Of a stretch of DNA of 64,000 nt, positions 1-10,006 are shown piece by piece. The notes under the pieces were generated by a model, which was not told the origin of the DNA, searched no databases, and saw nothing but the letters and a program-made list of their open reading frames with translations. Origin of the DNA: Bacteroidales bacterium (GTDB lineage Bacteria > Bacteroidota > Bacteroidia > Bacteroidales > Marinilabiliaceae); contig QKJP01000005.1 of assembly GCA_003249255.1 (NCBI GenBank), forward strand, positions 1 to 64,000, in the 5' to 3' direction. The position numbers were made by a program, and so were the translations under genes. Numbering within the stretch: the stretch's first letter is position 1; every line of letters starts with the position of its first letter.

Positions 1-128
1 CTTAGAACCATTTACAGTGTAATTAAAAACAAAACACCATATAGTCATGAATACATTTGTTATGATCCGAGAGAAATAAATAATACTAACAGCTCCAATA
101 AAAAAGTGGCTTAATTACTTGCTTTTTA

Positions 129-2126
129 TTAGAGTATATGTGCTCCTAAATTTAAGTAAACTGATTCCTGAAAAGGTTTATCGTCATCAAGGGTATAGTG
201 CTTTGGATCATTTTCTGGATCAAAAGTTTTATCTATCACAGTAAGTGCAAAGTTATAACCACCCGGCGATCCCCATAGCACATTCAGTGAACTGGTTAAG
301 GTCAGTTTTTTGAATGGATAATAGAAACATGACAACTTTGTATTATGGTTATGCCAATAGGTAAAATCATTCCCAACGCCATTATCAGCAGTAGAATAAT
401 GATACAGCCTTCCAGCTCCTTCTATTTTATCAAATTCCAATAATTTAGTATAAGAATGCGATCCACGCATACGTACTTTATCAGTTTTGTAATTTCCTTC
501 TATGGCAAAGCCCCAGCTATTAACATGTCCGGCTACTGTCCGGTAATCGGTATCATTATTAAAACCAACCGGTTCCCAATCGTGATAAAACACATTAGCC
601 GAAAGATTAAATGCTTCAGAAAAACTATGCCCTACATTTATTTCATAAGACATCAATTCTTCAACGGCACTTTTCTTTTCGTATCCTTTCCGGTAATCGA
701 TCCGCATTTCGGTTGCAGATGTTAGCCTTAAACTTCGGGCAAAAATAAATTTTATTACATCCTTATCATTGGGCGTAAATAATACGGTGGCCCTTGGTGA
801 AAACAAATCCTTTGTATAAGTATGTTTATCGTAACGCCCTCCAACAACAAATTTAAGCTTCTCATTAGGCTTCCAGTTAATCTCTCCAAGGCCTGAATAA
901 GTAAGCGTATTCCAGGGAGCATCAATAAGTGAATCAAGGGTAGGTGTCCATTCAACCTGGGCAATACCATCATAGGGTAAACCGATCTGGTCATATCGAA
1001 TTTCTGTTCCTACAACCGTAGTTAATGCTTTACTCACGCGCCATTCGCTTAATACCTTGGCATTGTATTCATATTCGCGGGAGCGCCATAAGGATACCGT
1101 ATCTCCAGCCAAGGTTATATAATTACAGTTCATCCAGAAATCATCAAAGCCAGCTATAAACTTTAAGCTATGCTTTTCTCCTGTTTTTAATTTATAAGTA
1201 GCATTTACATTCGTATGGGCATATTTGGTTTTCTCAAATTCATATTTTCCATTATTATGCCTTTCGCCACCGTCCATGTGTCTGGCCCAAATTTCGAAAC
1301 CTTTGTTGTTATATTGCAGGTGAGCTTTGACACGAGGAGCGCCATCTTCAGCTTGCCGGCGGTAATCTATTCCACGACTGGTAAGATTTTCGCCCACTTT
1401 ATATTCACCATCTTCATGTGTATCTGCTCCAAAATATAAAGGTGCGTATTCGCGCGTTGCACCTTGACTGTAAGACATATTTAAATACCCAAATAAGCCA
1501 TGATCTTTATTAAACGAGTGAGCTGCCTTTAATTCTGCCGACTGGTAATTTTCAATGCCTCCTACCCGGCCTTTTACATCCAGGCCATCAAAGCTTTTAT
1601 GGTCAAAAGTCACAATGTTTATCACCATTCCTAAGGCTCCAGGCCCATGAATGGCAGAACCCGGACCTCGCACAACCTCAATGTATCTGATATCCGACAA
1701 GCCCGGCAAGTCTAATTCGGAAACAATGCCATTACGAGTCCTCTGCGTTAGATTTCGCCCATTAAGAAGAAGTAATTGCTTATCGTTAGACATGATTCCC
1801 CTTGATCCAATCTGCCAGGGTATACCTAATTGATTTAAAAATTGAAAATTAGGAACAAATATTTCAAGCACATCCGTTAGACGACGACCTCCGGAGTTTT
1901 CTATATCATTATTGGTGATAATGGTTACTGTAGATGGTGCATCTTTCACCGAGCTGGGAGCTAATGATGAAGAATGAACAATTTCGAGACTTAACAATTC
2001 ATCCAGGTTCATGTGTATCATATCTGATATAGATACTACTTTGGGTTCATCACTGGCTTGATCTTGCGCAGAAGCACCAAGTACTAACCAGAATCCAATG
2101 CAAAATAGAAGCACATACTTTTCCAT
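129..2126 (-). CDS. TonB-dependent outer-membrane receptor
   Basis: This 665-residue protein is a TonB-dependent receptor, an energised outer-membrane channel for a large or scarce ligand. A signal peptide ending near SAQ is followed by a TonB-box-like stretch, a plug domain at about residues 50-165 (with the LLLLNGRNL and VEVVRGPGSAIHGPGA-like plug motifs) and a beta-barrel rich in aromatic strands to the end. It has no N-terminal carboxypeptidase-like domain, so it is not a SusC-type protein but resembles siderophore, cobalamin or colicin I receptors. The open frame begins at 2132 with TTG; I place the start at the ATG at 2126, which gives MEKYVLLF as the signal peptide start. The final residue is Leu rather than the usual aromatic. 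No partner gene is adjacent and the substrate cannot be read from the sequence. Confidence 0.9.
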   Translation of the reverse strand: MEKYVLLFCIGFWLVLGASAQDQASDEPKVVSISDMIHMNLDELLSLEIVHSSSLAPSSVKDAPSTVTIITNNDIENSGGRRLTDVLEIFVPNFQFLNQLGIPWQIGSRGIMSNDKQLLLLNGRNLTQRTRNGIVSELDLPGLSDIRYIEVVRGPGSAIHGPGALGMVINIVTFDHKSFDGLDVKGRVGGIENYQSAELKAAHSFNKDHGLFGYLNMSYSQGATREYAPLYFGADTHEDGEYKVGENLTSRGIDYRRQAEDGAPRVKAHLQYNNKGFEIWARHMDGGERHNNGKYEFEKTKYAHTNVNATYKLKTGEKHSLKFIAGFDDFWMNCNYITLAGDTVSLWRSREYEYNAKVLSEWRVSKALTTVVGTEIRYDQIGLPYDGIAQVEWTPTLDSLIDAPWNTLTYSGLGEINWKPNEKLKFVVGGRYDKHTYTKDLFSPRATVLFTPNDKDVIKFIFARSLRLTSATEMRIDYRKGYEKKSAVEELMSYEINVGHSFSEAFNLSANVFYHDWEPVGFNNDTDYRTVAGHVNSWGFAIEGNYKTDKVRMRGSHSYTKLLEFDKIEGAGRLYHYSTADNGVGNDFTYWHNHNTKLSCFYYPFKKLTLTSSLNVLWGSPGGYNFALTVIDKTFDPENDPKHYTLDDDKPFQESVYLNLGAHIL

Positions 2127-2443
2127 AACCAACGATTTTGCATGGAAGTTAATTCCTAAACAAGGGCGTCGTCAAATTTGGAGTTTTGATATTTATGATC
2201 AACTTATATATATTATGAATTCAGAAACTTTCTTTATCCAACAATAATTTGAAAACCAAAGATTCCTTTAAAATCATAATCAAAATTATCTTTTCTCTAT
2301 TGGCTGTTATTATTACATCAATCACCAAATTCTTTGATAAACAATTCAGGATTGTTAAATAAAAAAAGCTGCCTCCTTGAGTACTCAGACTTTGGAAGCA
2401 GCTTTCGATATTCTATTTTTTTCTGTCTATGAATAAACTTTTT
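2127..2443. other. intergenic region, 317 bp
   Basis: AT-rich spacer between two genes on the minus strand. It holds the terminator of the upstream surface-protein gene at 2361-2405. A possible minus-strand -7 box (TAATTTTG, 2281-2288) lies about 150 bp before the receptor start, but I see no matching -33 box. No gene seen. Confidence 0.5.
2361..2405 (-). terminator. rho-independent terminator of the 1780-residue surface protein
   Basis: Inverted repeat with arms 2365-2376 and 2394-2405 (AAAGCTGC core, one mismatch) lies about 40 bp past the stop codon. Read on the minus strand, the second arm runs into a T tract of seven. Position and form fit an intrinsic terminator. Confidence 0.8.
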
Positions 2444-5400
2444 TCATCGAACAATGGTTACATTACCTTTTATCACCTCGCCATAATTTGGCACCTTTAA
2501 TACATACCAGTATGAATCCATTGGCAAATTAAAGCCATTTGCTCGACCATCCCACTTGTAATCTGCATATATAAAATTAACCAGCACTTTGCCATAACGA
2601 TTGAAAACCCAAATTTCAGTTTCCGGCTTACCTTCCAAGCCATCTATTATCCAGGTATCGTTAAAACCATCACCATTGGGAGAAAAGAAATTTGGTATTT
2701 CGATTGGAGGATGCTTTACTTCAACTTGCAGCTTATTCGCACAACTGTTAGCATCTTTTACTTGCAGTTCATATTGACCCCCATAAACACCCAATAAATG
2801 CACGGTTTTAGAAAAATCCAGATAAGGATTTGGTTTACCTATCAAAGCAAACTCATACGGTGGCATTCCATCTACCGCACTAACCATCAACTCTTCAGGC
2901 TCACTATTATCAACTACATCAAACTGTGGCTGTGGGTAAAGATCAATATTAACTTTTGCCTCTTTTTTAGGGAAACACTGATCCGACACGGTGTAAGTGT
3001 ACTCTCCGGCTTGCGAGACAAAAATCTGACTTTCGGTTGAAATTAATTCACCATCCAAAAACCATTCGAATTCCACAAAATCATCACTAGGAGCCACTAA
3101 TAAAGTGCTGTCACCAGTACAAAAGATAGTATCTTGAGGTATTTCAACAAGTGCCGGCTCATCTTTCCCGATTACCGTTACCACATTAGACTCTCCCGGA
3201 CAACCATTTGCATCAATCACCTTCACAAAAGCCTCTGTAATAAAAGTATTGATGGTGATGGTCTGGTTGGTTGAACCATCATTCCATAAATAACTAACGT
3301 AGTTGCCGGCATCAAAAGTAACACCTTCGTTTGGACAAATCGCTACGCCATTGACACCATTATTAATAACCGGAGTTGGTAATATATGGTGCGTTAAGGT
3401 AATCTTAGAATCATTTATTGGTTCAGTAGTTGATACTAATGGATCGATGGCATAAACCGTATAAACACCTGTTTCGGTAACTTTCTCCGAGCTTACATCA
3501 TGACCTGCAGCATCTTTCCAAATGTACTCAAAACCGGGATCAGGCAATGGTAAAGTAAAGCTGCTATCCGGACAAACACTGAAAGTGCCATTGGGCAATA
3601 CCGCTCCTTCACGAACTTCTATTTGTACGCTTTCTGTAATGGTACAAGTATTTTCATCCGTAGCCAAATAACTTAGGTTATATACTCCCGGTTTCACATT
3701 GTCTTTTACCGATGGTTCTTTTACTGTTACACTTTGAATGATATTTACATCTCCAGACCATTTATGAGTGGCGATATCTGAAGAACCGGTAACATTATTT
3801 AAAATGGTGTACGTTTGACCTTCTGATAAAACTTTATCGTGAAGTTCTACCGTTGGTAAATCAAATACACGTAAGAAAACAATTCCGGTATCTACTGCAA
3901 TACCACTTTCATAACCTACCGCTATGTAATATTTTTCTTTATTAACAGGTACATCTGGATCTGCAATAGAAGTACTTCCTACTAATTTACCATCATCAGA
4001 TCCATACCAATCGTAACTAAAACGTGGTTTATGTGGCACGTAATCGGATAACACAATTTCATCATCAGCACAGATTTCCAGATTTTTATCATTTAACACT
4101 AACTTATCTACTACATCAATGCTTATCGAAATAGAGTTGGAACAACCATTTGTATCTGTCATTTTATATTGTAGCGCATAAGTACCCTCTGCGACTGTTT
4201 CTAATACAGTTGGTTCCTTAATAGTTGGATCGTTTAAAATGGCAATATCCGTTCCCGACCAAATATGTGTTCCAATATCAGTTGAATTGTTGATAATCAA
4301 ATAAGGCGATTCGAAAATAGCAGTTTGATTTTCTAAATCAATAGTAGGAAGTGGATTCACGGTTAATTCTATCGAACCTTTAGCATCAGGAGTAGAAGTT
4401 GTATTGTTAGCATTAAATCCATGAACTTCGTAACTACCAGATACACTTATTTCATCACCGGTAAATACACTACCATCCAAATCGAAAATAGTATACCTAA
4501 AAGGTGAGTTTCTAAAATACTCCAATGAATAAGTCTCTCCGGCACATATTTCAGGTGTCAACTCTGGAACTTCTACTTCATCAACCACTCGAATACTTAC
4601 GGGCAGAGAGCTTTTACAGCCTTTACTATTGGTTGCAGTATAAGTAAGATCATAAGTTCCTTCAGCTACCGAACTTAATAAAGTAGGTGATTTAACATCT
4701 GTTGCATCTAAGATAGTTGCTACATTAGTTCCAGTCCACTCATGAGTCTTTAATGCCAATGGAGTTTCAGGAGTTGAATTAGGTATTAAATAATCAACGC
4801 CTAAAAAGGCTACAGCAGCATTTATTTGTATATCCGGCAGAGGATTAACTACTAGGTTTACGCTTCCTCCTGCTGCAATAGCATTTGTTGCGATGTTTAC
4901 AACTTCAACTTTATATACTCCGGCTTCTGATATGGAGGTTCCACTAAAAGGATTACCGTCTACATCGTACCACTTATAAGCATAATTGGCAGATGTTGTA
5001 CTTGGTAATTGTGGAGCTGGGTCGCCTTTACAGATTTCTTCTGTAACATTAGGCACAGCCACGACATCTACATTTACAGTTTGTGTTGATGTACAAGTAT
5101 TGGCATCTGTAACTGAGTAGTTGAGTCTATAACTAGCTTCAACATCGTTTTTAATAACAGTTGGTTCTGCGACACTTACATTGCTTAATAGGGTATTAAC
5201 ACCTGTTCCACTCCATGAGTGTGTTAATACTCCATTACCAGTTGTATTATTCTCAATTACACCAACGGCCCCTTTGGCAATAAATTTATCTTCAACATCA
5301 ATAGAGGGAAGCGGATTTACTGTCAAATCAATATATCCGGTCGCATCTGCTGTATTGGATGAATTGTTCGCATTAAAGCCCTGAACAACATATTTACCGG

Positions 5401-7786
5401 GATCGCTGATTTCATCACCTGCAAACACGTTACCGGCAGGATCCAGAATAACATATCTGAATGCTGAATTTCGATAGCTTGCTACAGAATAAGTCTCTCC
5501 TTCACAAATTTCGGGTGTTAACGCCGGCACTGGCGCTTGTGCCACCACCTGAATGCTTATTTTTTTCGAATCTTCACATCCTTTAGCATTGGTAGCCGTG
5601 TAAGTAAAATCGTAAGTCCCTTCTGTTACAGAGCTTAAAAGGGTTGGCGATTTTACATTCGTCGCACTTAATAAACTGGCAGCGTTAGTACCTGTCCATT
5701 CGTGAGTTTTTATGGCCAAAGGTGTTTCTGGTGTGGCATTTACAATGGGGAAAGCAGTACCTAAGACGGCAACACCTCCATTTACCTGAATAGCTGGAAG
5801 TTCATGAACGGTTAGATCAATGTATCCGGTATCATCAGCTGTTGTTGACGAGCTATAAGCTTTAACAACATAACGTCCGGTTTTATTGAGTGTGGTAGTA
5901 CCAGCCGGAAGAGGTGTCGTCCCATCCGGCTCAAACCATTCGTACCTAAAACTTGGTGATGATGGATTTGGTAAAGTATATGTTTCACCTTCACAGAGTT
6001 CTTTTGTATCATTTGGAGCTTTTGCTTTATCAAGTATCACTACTTTCATGGTACCTGTACTGGTACATCCACCTGCTTCGGTAGCCGTATATTCTAAGGA
6101 GTAGGTTCCTGGGGTACCGGTGTTTTCTAGAGTAGGCTCAAAAATGTCTGTTTGGGTTTGGTTTAATAAACCGGTATCTCCCCCCCACTTATGCTCAGTA
6201 ATATTTGCTGAGGGATTTGATTTATTAGTAATCTTTAGCGTTTCACCAATGGTAAGTTCTTCATCCTGAAGATCAACTTTTACGGTTAAATTTCCTTTGG
6301 TAATATCAAACAAGAAGGTGCGAGCCGGAGGAATCGTCACTTTTCCTTGTTGAATCATATTGAGGGTCACATAATCATCTTCACCCGGAGCGACTATTTT
6401 GTAGCCAACAATTTCATACGATCCTTCTCCCGGATAATGATAACCAATCGAATGATCTACCCCTGCTTGTACTTCTCTTAAATAGCTACCATTCTTCATT
6501 AAACCATAAATATAACCAGCCGGTAAGTGCGAGGCAGAAATTATATAGTCTGGCGCAGCAGCTCCATTTCCAGGTGAGCAAAACGCATGCAAATCCTTAA
6601 CAACAACCTTTATTTCCTTACTGCTTGAACAAGGGATATTGTTCGTTGCTGTGTAAGTAACATAGTACTCACCTGGTGCAACATTGTCTCTTATGGTTGG
6701 AGTTGAAGTATTGGTTGTGCTTGGATCAAAGATATCTGCTCCAGTCCAGGAGTGATCAACTATAGGAGCACCATTTTGATCTACTGAATTGGTGATTTTT
6801 AAAGTTTTACCTTCATCAACCACGTGGTCGTTCATGGTGATTATTGGAGTCGGTAGGACGTTAACGGTAATATCTTTTGAGATTGTTGCCATTAACTCGA
6901 TATCATCAATAACAAAGTCATTACCCTTCTCGTTTGTTTCTTTATTTCTAATAATTAAGGTTACTTTTTGTGAAGCAGTCTCATGTTTATATATGGCCTG
7001 AAAGTTATACCAGTCTGAACTTTCGTAAGAATCCATATCACCGATTAATTGCTCTTTGCCACCTACTTTAATAAAAACCTCCATGTGGAAAGGGTTCTCA
7101 AGATATATCTGAATATTAGCTACCCAAAGAGACACCACATAGGTTGTTCCTTTTTCCAGTACATCGTTTGTTTCTGCCTCATAAACTGATATTGTAGGAA
7201 ACTTTCCTCCTTCTACAACCATAAACTGACCACCGTCATTATGTCTGGAAACAACCGGAAGAAAATAAGTCCCACCATTGACAGCCGTGCCATTATGCTC
7301 TTCAGCAAGCGTACCTATAGAGAATGCACTTTGAGGACTTTTTCCATTAATATGCTTATCCTCAGGATTAGGGCCATTATAATAAGTATAGTCACTAATA
7401 TCGTCATATATAAACTGTGCATCTGACAATTCAAAGTCACCATTAGTAATAAGGTTATGCCCATTTTCTACCCCTCTAACGGTATAGGTCGTGGTTTCCA
7501 TGGGGTAAACAGTTGGATTTTTAGATATAGCAGGAAACCCTTTATTATCAAGTTCCGTCAACACATTGTCATCTCTATCATACCAACCAACAATGTCTCC
7601 AGTACTAGATAACTCAACCGGGGAGCCGGCACAGACGTTATTATCTGATATTTTGGGGTTAAGCTGTGCATTTACTGTTGTAGTAACAACAGCCTGAAAT
7701 ACAAACAATAAAACTAAACTTCTACATTCTTTCAGGTCAATAAGCCTAAATAATCTAGAAGCCATTGGATTTTTTACAGTCTTCAT
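2444..7786 (-). CDS. giant Ig/PKD-repeat surface protein with gliding-type (CHU_C) T9SS tail
   Basis: A 1780-residue secreted protein, predicted to be exported by Sec and then by the type IX secretion system to the cell surface. After the N-terminal signal region there is a jelly-roll-like module (about residues 108-310, opening with LITNGDFE). It is followed by at least seven Ig/PKD-like units, recognisable by a HxWxG motif near residues 344, 530, 694, 858, 1015, 1175 and 1340, each ending in YxxTxxxxC. Between them sit Cys-containing linkers of the form EICxGETY. The C-terminal 90 residues (IPNFFSPNGDGFNDTW onward) are a CHU_C/gliding-motility C-terminal domain, the type B sorting signal. 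Known roles of such proteins are adhesion, gliding and biofilm; which applies here is not visible. Start is the ATG at 7786. Some internal modules are close copies of each other, which points to expansion by duplication. Confidence 0.9.
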   Translation of the reverse strand: MKTVKNPMASRLFRLIDLKECRSLVLLFVFQAVVTTTVNAQLNPKISDNNVCAGSPVELSSTGDIVGWYDRDDNVLTELDNKGFPAISKNPTVYPMETTTYTVRGVENGHNLITNGDFELSDAQFIYDDISDYTYYNGPNPEDKHINGKSPQSAFSIGTLAEEHNGTAVNGGTYFLPVVSRHNDGGQFMVVEGGKFPTISVYEAETNDVLEKGTTYVVSLWVANIQIYLENPFHMEVFIKVGGKEQLIGDMDSYESSDWYNFQAIYKHETASQKVTLIIRNKETNEKGNDFVIDDIELMATISKDITVNVLPTPIITMNDHVVDEGKTLKITNSVDQNGAPIVDHSWTGADIFDPSTTNTSTPTIRDNVAPGEYYVTYTATNNIPCSSSKEIKVVVKDLHAFCSPGNGAAAPDYIISASHLPAGYIYGLMKNGSYLREVQAGVDHSIGYHYPGEGSYEIVGYKIVAPGEDDYVTLNMIQQGKVTIPPARTFLFDITKGNLTVKVDLQDEELTIGETLKITNKSNPSANITEHKWGGDTGLLNQTQTDIFEPTLENTGTPGTYSLEYTATEAGGCTSTGTMKVVILDKAKAPNDTKELCEGETYTLPNPSSPSFRYEWFEPDGTTPLPAGTTTLNKTGRYVVKAYSSSTTADDTGYIDLTVHELPAIQVNGGVAVLGTAFPIVNATPETPLAIKTHEWTGTNAASLLSATNVKSPTLLSSVTEGTYDFTYTATNAKGCEDSKKISIQVVAQAPVPALTPEICEGETYSVASYRNSAFRYVILDPAGNVFAGDEISDPGKYVVQGFNANNSSNTADATGYIDLTVNPLPSIDVEDKFIAKGAVGVIENNTTGNGVLTHSWSGTGVNTLLSNVSVAEPTVIKNDVEASYRLNYSVTDANTCTSTQTVNVDVVAVPNVTEEICKGDPAPQLPSTTSANYAYKWYDVDGNPFSGTSISEAGVYKVEVVNIATNAIAAGGSVNLVVNPLPDIQINAAVAFLGVDYLIPNSTPETPLALKTHEWTGTNVATILDATDVKSPTLLSSVAEGTYDLTYTATNSKGCKSSLPVSIRVVDEVEVPELTPEICAGETYSLEYFRNSPFRYTIFDLDGSVFTGDEISVSGSYEVHGFNANNTTSTPDAKGSIELTVNPLPTIDLENQTAIFESPYLIINNSTDIGTHIWSGTDIAILNDPTIKEPTVLETVAEGTYALQYKMTDTNGCSNSISISIDVVDKLVLNDKNLEICADDEIVLSDYVPHKPRFSYDWYGSDDGKLVGSTSIADPDVPVNKEKYYIAVGYESGIAVDTGIVFLRVFDLPTVELHDKVLSEGQTYTILNNVTGSSDIATHKWSGDVNIIQSVTVKEPSVKDNVKPGVYNLSYLATDENTCTITESVQIEVREGAVLPNGTFSVCPDSSFTLPLPDPGFEYIWKDAAGHDVSSEKVTETGVYTVYAIDPLVSTTEPINDSKITLTHHILPTPVINNGVNGVAICPNEGVTFDAGNYVSYLWNDGSTNQTITINTFITEAFVKVIDANGCPGESNVVTVIGKDEPALVEIPQDTIFCTGDSTLLVAPSDDFVEFEWFLDGELISTESQIFVSQAGEYTYTVSDQCFPKKEAKVNIDLYPQPQFDVVDNSEPEELMVSAVDGMPPYEFALIGKPNPYLDFSKTVHLLGVYGGQYELQVKDANSCANKLQVEVKHPPIEIPNFFSPNGDGFNDTWIIDGLEGKPETEIWVFNRYGKVLVNFIYADYKWDGRANGFNLPMDSYWYVLKVPNYGEVIKGNVTIVR

Positions 7787-8226
7787 TATCTACACGTTTT
7801 TTTTTAGTTAGCTATATGTTTGTGTGTAAACAAGTAAGGCAATTCATTTTAGCATTAATAGAATAATCCTAAAGACACAAAATCCACCTTACCAGACTCA
7901 TGACAAACAAATAATGCTCCCCCCTACATTGTTAAAGGAATAATAACACGTATTTAACTATATCAATTGATCGTTAGACTTTAGCCCCGATAATTATCGG
8001 GGAGCTATAGACCCAATTACATAAGGCTATAAATCAACAAAACACCCAATTCTCATTATTAGATATTATCAATTCTTTATCAGTAACATATAAAACATTA
8101 ACGAACTACTATAAAGAATTTAGCATCAACCTGAATTTAGAAAGAATATTGTATCTTCATATTTTTCAGATCAATTCTAACGAAAACATAAATAGAATAA
8201 CAACCTTACTCACAAATAAATAATAC
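7787..8226. other. intergenic region between divergent genes, 440 bp
   Basis: Space between the divergently transcribed surface-protein gene and the DUF4328 gene. It must contain both promoters, but I find no convincing -33/-7 pair on either strand. The only clear structure is the perfect palindrome at 7985-8002. The rest is AT-rich with no coding potential. Confidence 0.5.
7985..8002. repeat. perfect 18-bp palindrome (REP-like)
   Basis: CCCCGATAATTATCGGGG is a perfect palindrome flanked by TAG and AGCTA. It is the only GC-rich patch in an AT-rich spacer. It could be a REP-type element, an operator or a cruciform; a palindrome with no loop is a poor terminator. Confidence 0.6.
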
Positions 8227-9060
8227 ATGACAAGAACCGAACAGCTAAAATTTTGCAAGAAATGTACAAATCAAAAATTCAATCCTTCAAAAGGAATTAT
8301 TTGTAGTTTAACCGATGATGTTGCCGACTTCACCGACTCTTGCGAAAACTATCAGAAAAATGAATTAATGATCGAAAAGGAACAGGCTGCCTTTTCTGAA
8401 TTAAGAGACAATTCAAAACGATCGAAACTTGCCATTAACATTTTTATAGGTATTTGTATTGTGAATGTACTTGCAGTAATCTCGGGATACTTCGAAGTTG
8501 AATTACTGGAGCGCATTGCCAAAGGCGAACAATATTATACCATGGAAGAAACCACCTTAAACGATTTACGGCAAGGCATTGTTGGGCTCATGCAATCGGC
8601 TCTTTACATCTGCTCCATCATTTTCTTTTTACAATGGTTTAGAAGGGCTTATTGGAACCTACACCAGTACTCTGAATTTAAACCGGAACACAATGAAAAC
8701 ATGGCCGTTTGGGGATTTGCAATTCCTTTTGTTAACCTTTACAGGCCGGTAAGTATTACAAAAGAAATTACCTCCGGGATAAAAAGTAAACTATTGGAAG
8801 AAGATTCGAATCACTCCTCATCCATCAATGAATCAATTATTGGCTTATGGTGGGCGCTTTGGATTATAGGTAGTTTTATTAGCAATTTTGCGCTAAAGAC
8901 ACTGTTTAAAGATGATACCATTGAGCAAATAATAACCTCCTCTACGGCGTATCTGTTCTCTGATGGGCTGGATATTATTACTGCTGTTATTACAGCAATT
9001 ATGATTAGTCAGATCTCAAAAGATGAGAATTTATTGTATGCTAAGGTAATGGCTAAATAA
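8227..9060 (+). CDS. DUF4328 membrane protein with N-terminal four-cysteine motif
   Basis: A 277-residue inner-membrane protein. The first 40 residues carry four cysteines (C10, C13, C26, C39) in a short pattern with conserved F, G and LT residues, a zinc-ribbon-like module seen at the N terminus of several Bacteroidota membrane proteins. Hydrophobic segments lie near residues 67-88, 115-138, 160-175, 202-222 and 243-265. The block from about 110 onward (QWFRRAYWNL, then WGFAIPFVNLYRP) matches the DUF4328 family pattern. The function of this family is unknown. The gene stands alone and is followed by a strong hairpin at 9068-9105. Start ATG at 8227 places the Cys motif right at the N terminus. 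No signal peptide, so the Cys module is probably cytoplasmic. Confidence 0.8.
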   Translation: MTRTEQLKFCKKCTNQKFNPSKGIICSLTDDVADFTDSCENYQKNELMIEKEQAAFSELRDNSKRSKLAINIFIGICIVNVLAVISGYFEVELLERIAKGEQYYTMEETTLNDLRQGIVGLMQSALYICSIIFFLQWFRRAYWNLHQYSEFKPEHNENMAVWGFAIPFVNLYRPVSITKEITSGIKSKLLEEDSNHSSSINESIIGLWWALWIIGSFISNFALKTLFKDDTIEQIITSSTAYLFSDGLDIITAVITAIMISQISKDENLLYAKVMAK

Positions 9061-9067
9061 GCTAAAT

Positions 9068-9105
9068 GATATTAGTCTTTAATTTGCACATTAAAGACTA
9101 ATATC
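9068..9105 (+). terminator. perfect 16-bp hairpin after the DUF4328 gene
   Basis: Arms 9068-9083 and 9090-9105 are perfectly complementary with a 6-nt loop, starting 8 bp past the stop codon. A T-rich but interrupted tract follows, so it is probably a terminator, or an RNA 3'-end stabiliser. Confidence 0.7.
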
Positions 9106-9138
9106 TGGGATCTATTTATCTTTTATTTAATGAAAAAT

Positions 9139-9180
9139 GTATATACGCTTTTACGCATAAATATTTCAACACAGAGTAGG
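9139..9180. repeat. truncated copy of repeat family A
   Basis: A stretch with TATACGCTTTTACGCATAA followed by CAACACAGAG matches the left end of the family A element best preserved at 31761-31944. The remainder of the element is missing here, so it is a remnant. It lies beside a second inverted repeat at 9231-9340. Confidence 0.5.
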
Positions 9181-9230
9181 ATTACTCTTAGCGAAATGAT
9201 TATTCCCTCACCACTAAAATCATTTTTTCT

Positions 9231-9340
9231 CATCCACGAAAGTCACTAAAAACCACGAAAAAATTGAAAATCAGCGAAGCTAAATTAGCATCCAAATTTT
9301 ACTTTTCGTGTATTTTTGTGTTTTTCGTAGTTGAAAATTC
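9231..9340. repeat. long imperfect inverted repeat of CACGAAA motifs
   Basis: The left half has CCACGAAAGTCACTAAAAAC and a second CCACGAAA; the right half has ACTTTTCGTG and TGTTTTTCGTAG, so the segment folds on itself. It forms most of the leader before the acetyltransferase gene. A possible plus-strand -7 box (TATTTTTG, 9311-9318) lies in its right arm. It looks like another intergenic repeat family. Confidence 0.45.
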
Positions 9341-9355
9341 ATTCAACTTATAAAT

Positions 9356-9787
9356 ATGACAATTAGAATGTCTCAAAATGAAGATTTTGAAATGATCTTC
9401 TCTTTACTAAAGCAGCTTTGGCCGGATAACGATTTACATTACGAAACCTTAAATGAGGTTTACCTAAAAGGCATTAAATCTGAAGTTCAACAATTTATCC
9501 TTGGTGAGCTTGATGGTAAGATTATTGGCTTTTGCTCTCTCACCATCAAAAACAACCTTTGGCAAGGTGGTAACCTGGGGTATATTGATGAATTAGTTGT
9601 AGATAAAGTTTATCGAGGACAAGGATTGGGCAAACAACTCCTTAACGCAATAACAACTATTGCAAAGGAATATAATTGTAAACGCATTGAACTCGTTAGT
9701 GCTTTTCACAGAAAAGAGGCTCACCTGTTTTACGAAACATTGGGTTATGAAAAATCGGCTTTTTTATTCTCAAAAAAACTAAGCTAA
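9356..9787 (+). CDS. GNAT-family N-acetyltransferase
   Basis: A 143-residue single-domain GNAT acetyltransferase, which would transfer an acetyl group from acetyl-CoA to an amine. The acetyl-CoA binding motif is clear at about residues 80-97 (VVDKVYRGQGLGKQLL, the R/Q-x-x-G-x-G/A signature), preceded by the beta-4 strand LGYIDELVV and followed by FYETLGYEKS near the C terminus. The pattern is that of small stand-alone acetyltransferases; the acceptor cannot be inferred. Length is normal for the family. A decayed second copy lies at 11470-11868, and the similarity continues into the hairpin downstream. Start ATG at 9356. Confidence 0.9.
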   Translation: MTIRMSQNEDFEMIFSLLKQLWPDNDLHYETLNEVYLKGIKSEVQQFILGELDGKIIGFCSLTIKNNLWQGGNLGYIDELVVDKVYRGQGLGKQLLNAITTIAKEYNCKRIELVSAFHRKEAHLFYETLGYEKSAFLFSKKLS

Positions 9788-9817
9788 ACCCAAATCTTAA
9801 AAGTATTCAAAGAAAAA

Positions 9818-9846
9818 CCTTGTAAATGAAACACTCATATACAAGG
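9818..9846 (+). terminator. hairpin after the acetyltransferase gene
   Basis: Arms CCTTGTA (9818-9824) and TACAAGG (9840-9846) lie 31 bp past the stop and run into CTTTCTTGTT. A closely similar hairpin follows the pseudogene copy at 11890-11926, where the stem is longer. Confidence 0.6.
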
Positions 9847-10006
9847 CTTTCTTGTTAATTTCAATCTTCAATTCCCCAAACAACGGATCAAACCAATAAC
9901 TCAGTGAGCAATGAAGACATTAAAAAAACAGCAAGTTAATTTACTCATTCTCACATTTTCTTATTTGGACAATAAATCTATTATCTAAAGTCTAATTATC
10001 TTCTTA

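Noticed and set aside
5181-5384. plus-strand frame inside the giant surface-protein gene
   Set aside because: One of many antisense shadows of a long real gene; no independent signal.
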